A stretch of DNA of 64,000 bases, taken from NCBI GenBank assembly GCA_963761905.1, contig CAVXIQ010000006.1, positions 682,001-746,000 of the forward strand, in the 5' to 3' direction. The translations under genes and the position numbers were made by a program. This document shows, piece after piece, positions 45,589-55,392 of the stretch (position 1 is its first letter; the number at the start of each line of letters is the position of its first letter). Under the pieces are notes generated by a model, which had not been told where the DNA came from, ran no database searches, and saw nothing but the letters and a program-made list of their open reading frames with translations. Origin of the DNA: Gaiellasilicea sp963761905 (GTDB lineage: Bacteria > Actinomycetota > Thermoleophilia > Gaiellales > Gaiellaceae).

Positions 45589-46042
45589 GCCGTCGCCCCA
45601 GCTCTGGGAGACGCTGGCGGCGGAGGCCGCCGCGGAGAGCCCGCTCTGGGCGCGGGCGCTCCTGCCCGACGGCGAGCGCGAGCTCGCGCCGATCTTCTCG
45701 CCGCTGGCGCCGGAGCGGTTCGCCCTCTCGCTCGAGACGATCTACGAGGGCTACCTCGTCCACTACGGCCGTCCGAGGCTCTTCGCCGATCCCGAAGCCG
45801 AGGAGGCGATTCTGCTCGGCGACTACCTCTACGCCCACGGCCTCGTCCGCGTGGCAGCGACCGGCGAACTCGACGCGGTGTCGACGCTTGCCGACCTGAT
45901 CTCGACCTGCGCGCACCTGCAGGCCGAGGGCGCTCCCGGCGACGGCGAGGCGTGGGCGGCGGCGGCGCGACGGCTGGGCGGCGAGGCGACTGCTGCCGCC
46001 GTGTCGGCAGCTCTGCTGGCTCACGCGAAGCGGTTCGGTTAA
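45566..46042 (+). CDS. Conserved hypothetical protein after hemL
   Basis: The 158-residue, acidic, Ala/Leu/Glu-rich, mostly helical protein has no signal peptide or transmembrane segment and no cysteine cluster beyond STCAHL. Segments such as LSLETIYEGYLVHYGRP and EAILLGDYLYAHGLVRVA look conserved but I cannot name a family. The TTG start at 45566 overlaps hemL by 23 nt, suggesting co-transcription with tetrapyrrole genes. Its stop codon forms part of the -10 box of the next small gene. Confidence 0.65.
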   Translation: MLTSSPPEPSPQLWETLAAEAAAESPLWARALLPDGERELAPIFSPLAPERFALSLETIYEGYLVHYGRPRLFADPEAEEAILLGDYLYAHGLVRVAATGELDAVSTLADLISTCAHLQAEGAPGDGEAWAAAARRLGGEATAAAVSAALLAHAKRFG

Positions 46043-46045
46043 GCT
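46040..46045 (+). promoter_or_regulatory. Leaderless-type -10 box of a small membrane protein gene
   Basis: TAAGCT, whose first bases are the stop codon of the upstream gene, ends 7 nt before ATG 46053. Confidence 0.4.
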
Positions 46046-46052
46046 CGCGCGC

Positions 46053-46199
46053 ATGACTGCCTGGCTGCTGGCGAACGCCGCCGAAGAGGGTCGCAACGTG
46101 ATCACCGGGATGCTGATCGTCGGCTTGATCTTCATCGCAGTGATCGCGCTCGGCGAGACCTCGCAGGCGCTCCGCCGCCGGCGCCGCGGTCACTACTAG
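46053..46199 (+). CDS. Small single-span membrane protein (48 aa)
   Basis: The 48-residue open frame begins MTAWLLANAAEEGRNV, has one transmembrane helix (ITGMLIVGLIFIAVIALGE) and ends in an Arg-rich tail (QALRRRRRGHY), so the C-terminus is probably cytoplasmic. It has its own -10-like box and a plausible membrane topology, which favours a real gene. The function is unknown. Confidence 0.6.
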   Translation: MTAWLLANAAEEGRNVITGMLIVGLIFIAVIALGETSQALRRRRRGHY

Positions 46200-46231
46200 A
46201 CGCTGCCGCGCCATCCCTCCACACTGGAGGC

Positions 46232-48687
46232 GTGCGCGAGCTGCCCAGCGGCACGGTCACGTTCCTGTTTACGGATGTGGAGGGTTCGACGCGGCTCTTG
46301 CACGAGCTTGGGGCGGAGCGTATGCGGCTGCTCTGGCGGAGCACCGGCGCGCGCTCCGGGCCGCGTTCGACGGCGCATGGCGGGGTCGAGGTGGACACGC
46401 AGGGCGACGCGTTCTTCGTCGCCTTCCCGACCGCACCGGGGGCATTGGCGGCGGCCGCGGAGCTGACGGACGCGCTCGCCGACGGGCCGATCCGGGTGCG
46501 GGTCGGCGTTCACACGGGGACGCCGTTCGTCGCGGAGGAGGGCTACGTCGGCGTCGATGTGCATCGGGCGGCGCGGATTGCGGCGGCCGGGCACGGGGCG
46601 CAGGTGCTCGTCTCGGCGACGACGGCGGGCCTCGTGGACGGAGCCGAGCTGCGCGATCTGGGCGAGCACCGCTTCAAGGACCTCGCCGCCCCGGAACGCG
46701 TCTACCAGCTCGGAGCGGACGACTTCCCGCCGCTGAAGACGCTCTACCAGACGAACCTGCCCGTACCGGCGACGCCGTTCCTCGGGCGCGACCGGGAGTT
46801 GAGCGAGGTCGGCGAGCTCCTCGCGCGGACGCGGCTGCTGACCCTCACCGGCCCGGGCGGCAGTGGCAAGACCCGACTCGCGTTGCAGGCAGCAGGCGCC
46901 GCCGCGGACGAGTACCCGCAGGGAATCTGGTGGGTTCCGCTCGCCGCCGTCGCCGACCCTGCAGCCGTCCTCGACGCGGCGAGTCGCGCGCTCGGAGCGC
47001 CCGGAGAGCTGGCAGCGGCGATCGGAGACCGGCGGCTGCTGCTCCTGCTGGACAACTTCGAGCACGTGATCGAGGCGGCGCCCGCGCTCGCCGAGCTGCT
47101 CGTCGCCTGCCCGAACCTCGATCTGCTCGTGACGAGCCGCGAGCGCCTCCGGATCGCGGGTGAGAACGTCTACCCTGTCCCCGTGCTCGCGCGCGCCGAG
47201 GCGCGCGAGCTGTTCTCGACGAGGGCCAGAGCCGTGCGGCCGGACTTCACGGCCACGACTTCCGGCCGACGACGCGCTCGACCTGCTCTGCGAGCGCCTC
47301 GACGACCTGCCGCTCGCGCTCGAGCTTGCCGCGGCGCGAACGGTGATGCTCTCCAGCGACCAGCTCCTCGAACGGCTCGGCACCCGGCTCGACCTGCTCA
47401 GAGGCGGCCGCGACGCCGAGACGCGACAGCAGACGCTGCGCGCGACGATCGAGTGGTCGCACGACCTCCTGAACCCGGACGAGCAGCGGCTCTTCGCCCG
47501 GCTCGCCGTCTTCGCCGGCGGCTGCACGCTCGAGGCCGCCGAGGCAGATCTGCGGCGCCGAGCTCGACACGCTCCAGTCGCTCGTCGAGAAGAGCCTCGT
47601 CCGCGTCCGGGACGAGGGCCGCTTCTGGATGCTCGAGACGATCCGGGAGTACGCGCTGGAACGGCTCGAGCAGTCGGGTGAAGCGGGTGCGGTGCGGCAG
47701 CGGCACCTCGAGTTCTTTCTCAACCTCGCGGAGGCGGCGGGCCTGACCGCCGAGCGCTTCGCCGAGGAACGCTTCGAGCTTGTTCTGCCCGACCAGGACA
47801 ATGCTAGGGCCGCACTCGACTGGGCGTTGGCCGCGGAGCCCGTAGCGGGTCTGCGCCTGGTCGTCGCGCTCGAGCACTTCTGGGTCAGCTACGGGCCGCG
47901 TGAGGGGGTCGAGCGCACTCGCGCGTTCCTCGACCGTGTGCAGACGCCCGAGCTGCGCGCCCCCGGGCTGCGCGCGGTGGGCAGCTCCGCGAATCAAGCG
48001 AACGAACCCGAGCTCGCCGAGCGCTGCTACGAGGAAAGCCTGAGCATCTACCGCGAGCTCGGCGACGAGTGGGGGATCGCGCACCTGCTCATGCGGCTGG
48101 CGCACAGCGCACACGAGCGTGGCGACCGAGGCACCGCCGAGACGCTCGCCGACGAGAGTCTCGAAGTGGCCCGGCGGAATGGCTTCGTGACTGAGGAAGT
48201 ACAGGCGCTGACGATCAAGGGAACGCTGCTGTGCGAAGCCGGGGGTTACGAGAGAGGAATAGCGCTGTTGGAGGAGAGCGCACGTCGCGCCGGCGAGATC
48301 GGCTTCAGCTGGTGGCAGATCGTGGCGCTCCAGGGATTGACCCAGCAACTGTTCGCATGCGGGCGGAGCCTCGAGGCGGAGAGCTGCTCGTTCGAGGCCT
48401 TGAAGCTCGCCGACCAGATGGGCGACCGCATGCGTCGCGTGTACTCACTTGCGCTTGTTGCGCGGGCCGTCGCCGAGCGTCGTGACGAGAAGCGAGCCGG
48501 TCGCATCTGGGGCGCGCTGGAGGCAGAGGTGGTCCGGCACCCGCTCCCTTGGGAGCTCGACGACTTGATCCCCGCCGAGCGTGTGTTCCCGCTCGACAGC
48601 CTCGAGTTCACGCGTGCTCGTATGGAAGGGTCGCGGCTGACACTCGACGAGGCGGTCGCCTACGCCCTCTCCGTAGACTCGGACTGA
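46232..48687 (+). CDS. Class III adenylate/guanylate cyclase fused to STAND ATPase and TPR region (several frameshifts)
   Basis: The domains in order are a cyclase domain (VTFLFTDVEGSTRLLHELG with the metal Asp, VDTQGDAFFVAF, VGVDVHRAARIAA), an NB-ARC-like ATPase (GPGGSGKTRLALQ, LLLLDNFEHVIE, LLVTSRERLRI) and a TPR-like C-terminus of about 350 residues, with no DNA-binding domain. The frame shifts -1 near 46320 and +1 near 46372 (scrambling about 17 residues), then +1 near 47257 and near 47548. The total is about 818 residues. It is likely a signalling protein converting a ligand or protein signal into cyclic nucleotide or oligomer assembly. It overlaps ubiD by TGATG. Confidence 0.85.
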
Positions 48688-50205
48688 TGGCTCCGCCCTC
48701 GGATCTCCGCGACTGGATCCGCCTCCTCGAGAGCGAGGGCGAGCTCGTTCGCGTCGAGCGCCGAGGTCGATCCCGACCTCGAGATCACGGAGATCGTCGA
48801 CCGGACCGTCAAGTCCGGCGGGCCGGCGCTCCTCTTCGAGAACCCGAAGGGCGCGCGCCACCCGCTCCTGATCAACCAGTTCGGAACCGAGCGGCGGATG
48901 TGCCTCGGCTTCGGCGTCGAGCGGCTCGACGACGTCGCGGCGAAGCTCGAGGGCGTGCTCGAGATGCAGCCGCCGGCGGGGCTCGTCGACAAGATGCGCG
49001 GGCTCAAGAAGCTGAAGTCGATCGCGGACTCGCGGCCGAAGACGGTCTCCCGCGGCGCCTGCCAGGAGATCGTGCTCACCGGGGACGAGATCGACCTCGA
49101 TCGGCTCCCGATCCAGCGCTGCTGGCCCGGCGATCCGGCGCCGTTCATCACGCTCCCGGCGGTGATCACGAAGGATCCGCAGACCGGCGGCCGCAACGTC
49201 GGCATGTACCGGATGCAGAAGCTCGATGCCCGCTCGACCTACATGCACTGGCAGCTCCACAAGGACGGCCGCGCCGACTACCTCGCCGCCGAGGGTCGGA
49301 TCCCGGTCGCCGTCGCGCTCGGGCTCGACCCGATCACGGCCTACTCGGCGAGCGCGCCGCTCCCGAAGCACATCGACGAGCTCATGCTCGCGGGCTTCCT
49401 CCGCGGGGAGGCTGTCGAGCTCGTCCGCGGCAAGACGGTCGACCTGGAGGTGCCCGCGAACGCCGAGATCGTGCTCGAGGGCTTCATCGAGCAGGGTGAG
49501 ACGGGGATCGAGGGCCCGTTCGGCGACCACACGGGCTACTACACGCCTCCCGAGGAGTTCCCGATCTTCCGGCTCTCGGCCGTGACGATGCGCCGCGACG
49601 CGATCTACCCCTCGATCGTCGTCGGGAAGCCGCCGCAGGAGGATCAATGGCTCGCGAAGGCGACCGAGCGGATCTTCCTGCCCGCCGTGAAGCTGACCGT
49701 GCCCGAGATCGTCGACTACGACCTGCCGGTCGCCGGCACCTTCCACAACTGCGTGATCGTCTCGATCAAGAAGGCGTTTCCCGGCCACGGCCGCAAGGTG
49801 ATGCACGCGATCTGGGGGCTCGGGATGCTCAGCCTCTCGAAGTCGGTCGTGATCGTGGACGCGCACGTGAACGTGCACGACTACGAGGAGGTCTTCTTCC
49901 ACGTCTGCGCGAACGTCGATCCGAAGCGGGATCTCGTGCTCACCGAAGGGCCGCTCGACCACCTCGACCACGCGCCGACGCTGCAGTTCTTCGGCGGCAA
50001 GCTCGGGATCGACGCGACCGCCAAGAGCCCCGCCGAGGGAGCCCGCGAGTGGCCCGAGGAGATCGAGATGAGCGCCGAGGTAAAGGCCCTCGTCGACCGG
50101 CGCTGGAGCGAGTACGGGATCCCCGCGCCGATGTCGGTGCAGGGCGGCGGCGGGGTGGTGCAGAATGGCGCGGGCAAGCGATTGCGGCAGCTGGTACGTC
50201 GTTGA
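48687..50205 (+). CDS. UbiD-family prenylated-FMN decarboxylase (one frameshift)
   Basis: After the N-terminal DLRDWIRLLESEGELVRV, an extra base near 48756 hides the conserved SAEVDPDLEITEIVDR motif; the rest is intact: GPALLFENPKG, VSRGACQEIVLTGDEIDL, EGPFGDHTGYYTPPEEFP (active-site Glu region) and MHAIWGLGMLSLSKSVV. The intact length is about 505 residues. UbiX, UbiE, polyprenyl synthase and MqnA downstream suggest it is the decarboxylase (MqnL-type) of the futalosine menaquinone route, and that UbiX makes its cofactor. Confidence 0.9.
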
Positions 50206-50245
50206 CATGCGCTCGCGCTGACGGGTTAGATCCAGAGGAGACGAC

Positions 50246-51187
50246 GTGAATCCCGACCAGAAACCACACGTCCCGCCGCCGAGCCTCTGGCCGATCGGCT
50301 TCGCGATCGGGATCGCGTGCATCCTGACCGGGCTCGTCGTGAGCTGGCCGGCGGTCGCAGTGGGCGTCGTGCTCGTCGTCGTCTTCGGATTCCTCTGGAT
50401 CCGCGACGTCACGGGCTCGGTTCGCGAGCCCGCGCCCCCAGTCGAGCCGGAGAGCCGAGCCGTGGTCGAGACGAGCTCCGCCAAGCCGCTCGAAGGCCGC
50501 CCGGCGATGCCGCAGATCAGCGAGGAGGAGGTCGCCGCCTATCCGCGGAGCACCTTCCTCTCGGCCACCACGCTCGGCCTGGGCGCGGTGATCGGGGGGA
50601 TCATCACCGTCCCCGTTCTCGGCTTCGCGGTGCTCCCGTCGTTCACGAACCAGGAGGATCAGAACGTCGAGCTCGGCCCGCTCGAGGACTTCCCGGAGGG
50701 GGAGTTCGTGATCGCCACCTATCTGGAGGACCCCGAGATCGGCGAGGTGACGCGGCGAACCGTGTTCGTTCGCTACAACGGCCTGCTCGAGGATCAGCCC
50801 AGCTACACGGTGCTCTTCTCGCGCTGCGTCCACCTCGGCTGTCCGGTGCAGCCGAACGGCCTCATCTTCGACGACGAGAAGAAGACGGTCGGGAAGCACA
50901 ACGTCGAGCTCACGCCCACGCGCGTGATCGGTTTCGGCTGCCCGTGCCACGGCGGCCAGTACGACACCGAGGGCAACCGCACCGCCGGCCCACCCGTCCG
51001 CTCGCTGGATCGCGCCCAGTTCTCGATTCGGAACGGCAAGCTCTGGCTCGGCAGCTTCTACAGCGTCGGGAACGTCGAGTCGACCGGTGCCCAGGCGCGG
51101 ATCATGAAGTACGGCCGGGCCGTGCCGGGCGTCCACGTCGACGGCCCCGAGGCGTGGCTCTACCCGATCGAGGTGCCGACCGAGTAA
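50246..51187 (+). CDS. qcrA: Menaquinol-cytochrome c reductase Rieske subunit (QcrA)
   Basis: The 313-residue Rieske protein has two N-terminal helices (residues about 15-53), a third helix after RSTFLSATTL (about 105-130), and the cluster ligands CVHLGC (residues 194-199) and CPCH (232-235). It takes electrons from menaquinol at the outer membrane face. The start is GTG 50246 with an AGAGGA box. The stop overlaps qcrB (TAATG). Confidence 0.94.
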   Translation: MNPDQKPHVPPPSLWPIGFAIGIACILTGLVVSWPAVAVGVVLVVVFGFLWIRDVTGSVREPAPPVEPESRAVVETSSAKPLEGRPAMPQISEEEVAAYPRSTFLSATTLGLGAVIGGIITVPVLGFAVLPSFTNQEDQNVELGPLEDFPEGEFVIATYLEDPEIGEVTRRTVFVRYNGLLEDQPSYTVLFSRCVHLGCPVQPNGLIFDDEKKTVGKHNVELTPTRVIGFGCPCHGGQYDTEGNRTAGPPVRSLDRAQFSIRNGKLWLGSFYSVGNVESTGAQARIMKYGRAVPGVHVDGPEAWLYPIEVPTE

Positions 51188-51996
51188 TGGCGACCGCGCC
51201 CGCGAACCGGAAGAGCCCGCGCCGCGCCCAGATCGAGGCGGCAGCGCTCTATCCGCTCGACTGGCTCGAGGAGCGCTCCGGGCTCGTCGGCGGGATCAAG
51301 TACTTCCTCTTCCGCAAGGTCCCGCGCGACACGAACTGGATGCAGACGCTCGGCTCGGCGACACTGACGGCGTTCATCGTCCAGGCGATCACCGGCGTGA
51401 TCCTCGCCTTCTACTACAAGCCGGATCCGGACCAGGCGTACGCGTCGATCCAGGCGATCACGAACGACCTGACCCTCGGCTGGCTCGTCCGCGGGATGCA
51501 CCGCTGGGGCGCGAGCGTCTTCATCATCCTGATGTTCCTGCACATGGCGCGCGTCTTCCTCTTCGGCGCGTACAAGTATCCGCGCGAGCTGAACTGGATC
51601 ATCGGCGTCCTCCTGCTCGCGCTCGGGATGGGCGAGGGCTTCACGGGCTACCTGCTTCCCTGGGACCAGACCGCGTACTGGGCCACGGTCGTCGGGATCA
51701 ACATCAACGGCACCGCGCCGTTCCTCGGGCCGTTCATCGCGCAGTTCCTCCAGGGAGGCGCCGCGATCGGCGAGGACACCCTGAGCAAGTTCTACTCGAT
51801 CCACATGCTCGTCCTGCCAGGCGCGATCGCGGGCTTGATCGCCCTCCACCTCTACCTCGTGATCCGGCTCGGCGTCAGCTCGCCGCCGTGGTCGCCGGTC
51901 GAGGCGGGTCGCGACCGCGAGCCCGAGCCGCCCTCCACGAACGGTCGCGCGGGACTCGTTCGGCCGTCGGGCCGCGGAGGGTCGAATGGCGAGTAG
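51187..51996 (+). CDS. qcrB: Menaquinol-cytochrome c reductase cytochrome b subunit (QcrB)
   Basis: The 269-residue cytochrome b6-type subunit has four helices with the haem-ligand pairs HRWGASVFIILMFLH and HMLVLPGAIAGLIALH; the second pair has 14 residues between the histidines, as in b6-type proteins. PWDQTAYWA and the tryptophan-rich quinone site are present. The C-terminus is a polar tail. It overlaps qcrC by 11 nt. Confidence 0.94.
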   Translation: MATAPANRKSPRRAQIEAAALYPLDWLEERSGLVGGIKYFLFRKVPRDTNWMQTLGSATLTAFIVQAITGVILAFYYKPDPDQAYASIQAITNDLTLGWLVRGMHRWGASVFIILMFLHMARVFLFGAYKYPRELNWIIGVLLLALGMGEGFTGYLLPWDQTAYWATVVGININGTAPFLGPFIAQFLQGGAAIGEDTLSKFYSIHMLVLPGAIAGLIALHLYLVIRLGVSSPPWSPVEAGRDREPEPPSTNGRAGLVRPSGRGGSNGE

Positions 51997-52807
51997 GCGG
52001 ATCGAGGAGCGGCAGGCGCAGCACAAGCGCTACAAGGAGGACGTCGACCGGACGGGCAAGCCGTTCTTCCCGCACGCGATGTTCCACGACACGGTGATGA
52101 GCCTCGTCGTCGTATGCGTGATCATCGGGCTCGCGGTCATCTGGTACTTCGATGCCGACGGGACAGAGGCCGGCTTCCTCGGGCCGCACTACACGGAAGA
52201 GGCCGATCCCGGCACGACGAACTTCATTCCACGGCCGGACTGGTACTTCTACTTCCTCTTCTACCTGCTCCGGATCTTCAAGTGGCCGGAGTCCGTGGTG
52301 ATCGGAACGGTCGGGATCCCGACCATCTGCCTCGTCCTCCTGCTCGGGCTTCCGTTCTTCGACGTCCGCCGGGAGCGGCGGCTGCTGCGCCGTCCCGTCG
52401 CGCTCGTCGCGCTGATCCTCGTCGTCCTCTCGATGGGCGTGCTCACCTACAAGGGCGCGACCGCGCGCGAGTCGCTCGGCTCCGAGCTGATCGAGGCCGT
52501 CCCGGTCTGGGCGGAGCGACAGGGCTTCGCCGACAACGAGGACGCGGTCGCGGGCGCAGAGATCTTCGCGCAGGCCGGCTGTGCCCAGTGTCACCTCTAT
52601 CTCGGCACCGGCTCGCAGAACCTCGGCGCGCCCGAGCTGACCGACGTCGGCGCGAGCGACCGTGGGGCCGACTACTTCGCGCGGTACGTCCAGAACCCGG
52701 CCCAGTTCGGCAACAACGTGATGCCACCGTACGCCGCGCTCGGCGAGGAGAACCTGCAGAAGCTCGGCGTCTTCCTCGACGCCTCCAAGGGTCCCGAGGG
52801 CGGGTAA
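51986..52807 (+). CDS. qcrC: Menaquinol-cytochrome c reductase subunit IV fused to cytochrome c (QcrC)
   Basis: The 273-residue fusion has subunit-IV-like helices carrying the quinone-site region IPRPDWYFYFLFYLLRIFK (PDWY motif), then a C-terminal cytochrome c domain with CAQCH and a likely Met ligand in NVMPPYAALG. The same QcrA-QcrB-QcrC arrangement is known from Bacillus. It passes electrons from the b haems and Rieske centre to the terminal oxidase. ubiX follows with a one-base overlap. Confidence 0.94.
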   Translation: MASRRIEERQAQHKRYKEDVDRTGKPFFPHAMFHDTVMSLVVVCVIIGLAVIWYFDADGTEAGFLGPHYTEEADPGTTNFIPRPDWYFYFLFYLLRIFKWPESVVIGTVGIPTICLVLLLGLPFFDVRRERRLLRRPVALVALILVVLSMGVLTYKGATARESLGSELIEAVPVWAERQGFADNEDAVAGAEIFAQAGCAQCHLYLGTGSQNLGAPELTDVGASDRGADYFARYVQNPAQFGNNVMPPYAALGEENLQKLGVFLDASKGPEGG

Positions 52808-53391
52808 TGAATGTCTTCCTCGGCGTGACGGGCGCCTCGGGCGCTCCGTACGCCGCCCGGCTGCTGCGCGCGCTCGCCGACTCGGGGTGCGAGGTCGGGA
52901 TCGCCGCGTCGGCCGCGGGCGTGGAGGTGCTCGCCACCGAGCTCTACGGCGACGCGTCCCTGCCTCGGGAGGAGGTTCTCGCGCGCTTCGTCGGCGACGC
53001 GGACGGCGTCACCGTCTACGCCGTCAACGACTACAAGAGCCCGTATGCGTCCGGCTCGGCGAAGGTCGACGCCTACGTCATCTGCCCGTGCTCGATGTCC
53101 ACCGTCGGGACGCTCGCGACGGGGGCGATGGCGAACCTGATCCACCGAGCAGCATCGGTGGCGTTGAAGGAGAGCCGGAAGCTCGTGCTCGTCCCGCGCG
53201 AGACGCCGCTTTCGGCGATTCATCTCAGCGGGCTCTCGACGCTGCAGCAGGCGGGCGCGACGATCCTCTTCGCGGCGCCCGGCTTCTACCACGGCGCCGA
53301 GACGATCGACGACCTGGTCGACTTCGTCGTCGCCCGGATCCTCGACCAGCTCGGTCTCGACAACACGCTGGCGGCTCGGTGGGGGCAATGA
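52807..53391 (+). CDS. ubiX: Flavin prenyltransferase UbiX
   Basis: The 194-residue protein has NVFLGVTGASGAPYAARLLRAL, YKSPYASGSAKVDAYVICPCSMST, VALKESRKLVLVPRETPLS and AAPGFYHGAETIDDLVDFVVARILDQLG, all typical of UbiX/Pad1. It attaches a dimethylallyl group to FMN to make the cofactor of UbiD-type decarboxylases, matching the UbiD gene 2.6 kb upstream. It overlaps the methyltransferase gene by ATGA. Confidence 0.95.
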   Translation: MNVFLGVTGASGAPYAARLLRALADSGCEVGIAASAAGVEVLATELYGDASLPREEVLARFVGDADGVTVYAVNDYKSPYASGSAKVDAYVICPCSMSTVGTLATGAMANLIHRAASVALKESRKLVLVPRETPLSAIHLSGLSTLQQAGATILFAAPGFYHGAETIDDLVDFVVARILDQLGLDNTLAARWGQ

Positions 53392-54087
53392 CGGACAAGC
53401 CGATGACGCACGAAACCGGGCACGCTGCCGGCAGAGGGAGTCCGCTCGATGTTCGACCGGATCGCGCCGGTCTACGACGTCATGAATCGCGTGATGACGC
53501 TGGGGCTCGACCAGCGCTGGCGCCGGCTCGCCGTCCGGCTCGTCGTCCGGCCGGGCGATCGCGTCCTCGACGGCTGCTGTGGCACCGGCGACCTCGCGAT
53601 CGCGGCGCAGCGTGCCGGCGCGGACGTCGTCGGGCTCGACTTCTCGCCGGCGATGCTGGAGCGGGCGCGGCGCAAGGCGCCGGAGCTCGAGTGGATCCAG
53701 GGCGATCTGCTCGAGCTGCCCTTCGAGGACGCGTCGTTCGACGCCGCGACGGTGGGCTTCGGCGTCCGCAACGTCGCCGACCTCGAGCGAGGGCTCGCCG
53801 AGCTCCGCCGCGTGCTCAGGCCGGACGGGCGGCTCGCGATTCTCGAGATCACGACGCCGCGCGGCCTGCTGAAGCCGTTCTACCGGCTCTGGTTCGACGT
53901 CCTGATCCCGCTCGCCGGGCGGATCCTCCCCGGCGGCAAGGCCTACACCTACCTTCCGGCGAGCGTTCGCCGCTTCCCCGGCCCGGAGACCCTGGCCGCG
54001 CTGATCGAGGCGCACGGCTTCGCCGACGTCGACTTCCGCCGGCTCGCAGGCGGGATCGTCGCGCTGCACACGGGGACGGCCGCATGA
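53388..54087 (+). CDS. menG: Demethylmenaquinone methyltransferase, UbiE/MenG family (one frameshift)
   Basis: The SAM-dependent enzyme has MFDRIAPVYDVMNRVMTLGLD, VLDGCCGTGDLAIAA (SAM site), NVADLERGLAELRRVLRPDG and LASVRRFPGPE-like C-terminal motifs (LPASVRRFPGPETLA). An extra A near 53439 separates the first 17 codons from the rest. The intact length is about 232 residues. It would do the last C-methylation of menaquinone. Confidence 0.9.
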
Positions 54088-54972
54088 GCGTCGCCACGGT
54101 CGAGCCGTATCTCGAGCAGGTGGAGCTGCGGCTGCGCGAGGTCGTCTCTGCGTATCCCGGGCTCGTCGAACGGCTCGGAGTCGCCGCGGTGGATGCCGGC
54201 GGCAAGCGGCTGCGGCCGCTGCTGATCCAGCTCGTCACGGACGACCGCGAGCGGGCGCTCCGCTCGAGCGTCGCGATCGAGCTCGTCCATACGGCGACGC
54301 TCGTCCACGACGACCTGATCGATCGGGCGCCGCTTCGGCGCGGCCGCCCGACTGCGTGGAGCACGGACGGCGACGAGGCCGCACTGACGACGGGCGACTA
54401 CCTCTTCTCGCGAGGCTTCGCGGAGCTCGCCGACGCGGGAGATCTCGACGGCGTTCGGATACTCGCCGACGCCTGCCTCGCGCTCGTGCGCGGGAGAAGC
54501 GGTGCAGCGGCAGCAGCGGCATCGGCCGGAGACGACGATCGACGCGTATGTGGAGCGGATCTCTCTGAAGACGGGGAAGCTCTTCGAGGCGGCCTGCCTG
54601 CTCGGCTCGCGCGACGAGCGGCTCGGCCGGTTCGGGCTCAATCTCGGGATCGCCTTCCAGATCGCCGACGACATCCTCGACTGCGTCGGCGAGGCGACCG
54701 AGACCGGAAAGGTTCCAGGCACCGATCTGCGCGAGGGAACGCCGACGCTGCCGCTGCTTCTGGCGGCGCGGCAGGACGACGTCGTGCGGGCGGCGCTCGC
54801 GGGCGGCTCGCTCGAAGGCGCGCTCGTCCGTGTCGCCGCGACAGGCGCGCTCGAGCAGTCTCGAGAGCTCGCGCAGGACTACGCCGAGAAGGCGCGCCAG
54901 AGCCTCGGCGGCGGGCCCCGGCGGGGCGAGCTCGAGGCGCTCACCGACTCGGTGGTGAACCGCGACTCATGA
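54084..54972 (+). CDS. Polyprenyl diphosphate synthase (one frameshift)
   Basis: The trans-prenyltransferase has both aspartate-rich motifs, ATLVHDDLIDRAPLRRGRPT (first) and IAFQIADDILD (second), plus GGKRLRPLL. An extra A near 54495 breaks the frame in the helix before AVQRQQ; VERISLKTGKLFEAACLLG follows. The intact length is about 295 residues. It likely makes the menaquinone side chain. It overlaps both neighbours by ATGA. Confidence 0.9.
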
Positions 54973-55392
54973 GCGCGGTGCGCCTCGGTCGTACGATCCC
55001 GGCGCTCCCCGTCGTCGACGTCGCCGCGTCGGTCGAGCTCTACCGGGAACGGCTTCGGCTTCGCGACGCTCCACCACGACGGCGGCTTCGCCGTCCTCAG
55101 CCGCGACGACTCGGTCATCCACCTCTGGCAGGCCGACGACGAGAGCTGGACGGAGCGCACGGCAGGCGAGAAGCCCGTCAGCTCCGGCGCGGAATCGTTC
55201 CTTGCCGGCACTGCGAGCTGCCGGATCGAGGTCGAAGGAGTCGACGAGCTCTACGCGGAGCTGCGAGCGAACGACGTGCTCCACCCGGTCTCGCGCGATG
55301 GGGTCGACAACACCGACTTCGGCACTCGCGAGTTCGCGACGCTGGACCGCGACGGGAATCTCGTCACATTCTTCACGTGGGTCGAGTCGTGA
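54969..55392 (+). CDS. VOC-fold protein in the menaquinone operon (one frameshift)
   Basis: The protein begins TIPALPVVDVAASVELYRE and, after an extra base near 55048, continues FATLHHDGGFAVLSRDDSVIHLW and ATLDRDGNLVTFFTW, giving a bleomycin-resistance-like fold of about 140 residues. It overlaps both the prenyl synthase and mqnA by 4 nt. A role linked to quinone or naphthalenoid metabolism is suggested only by location. Confidence 0.78.
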
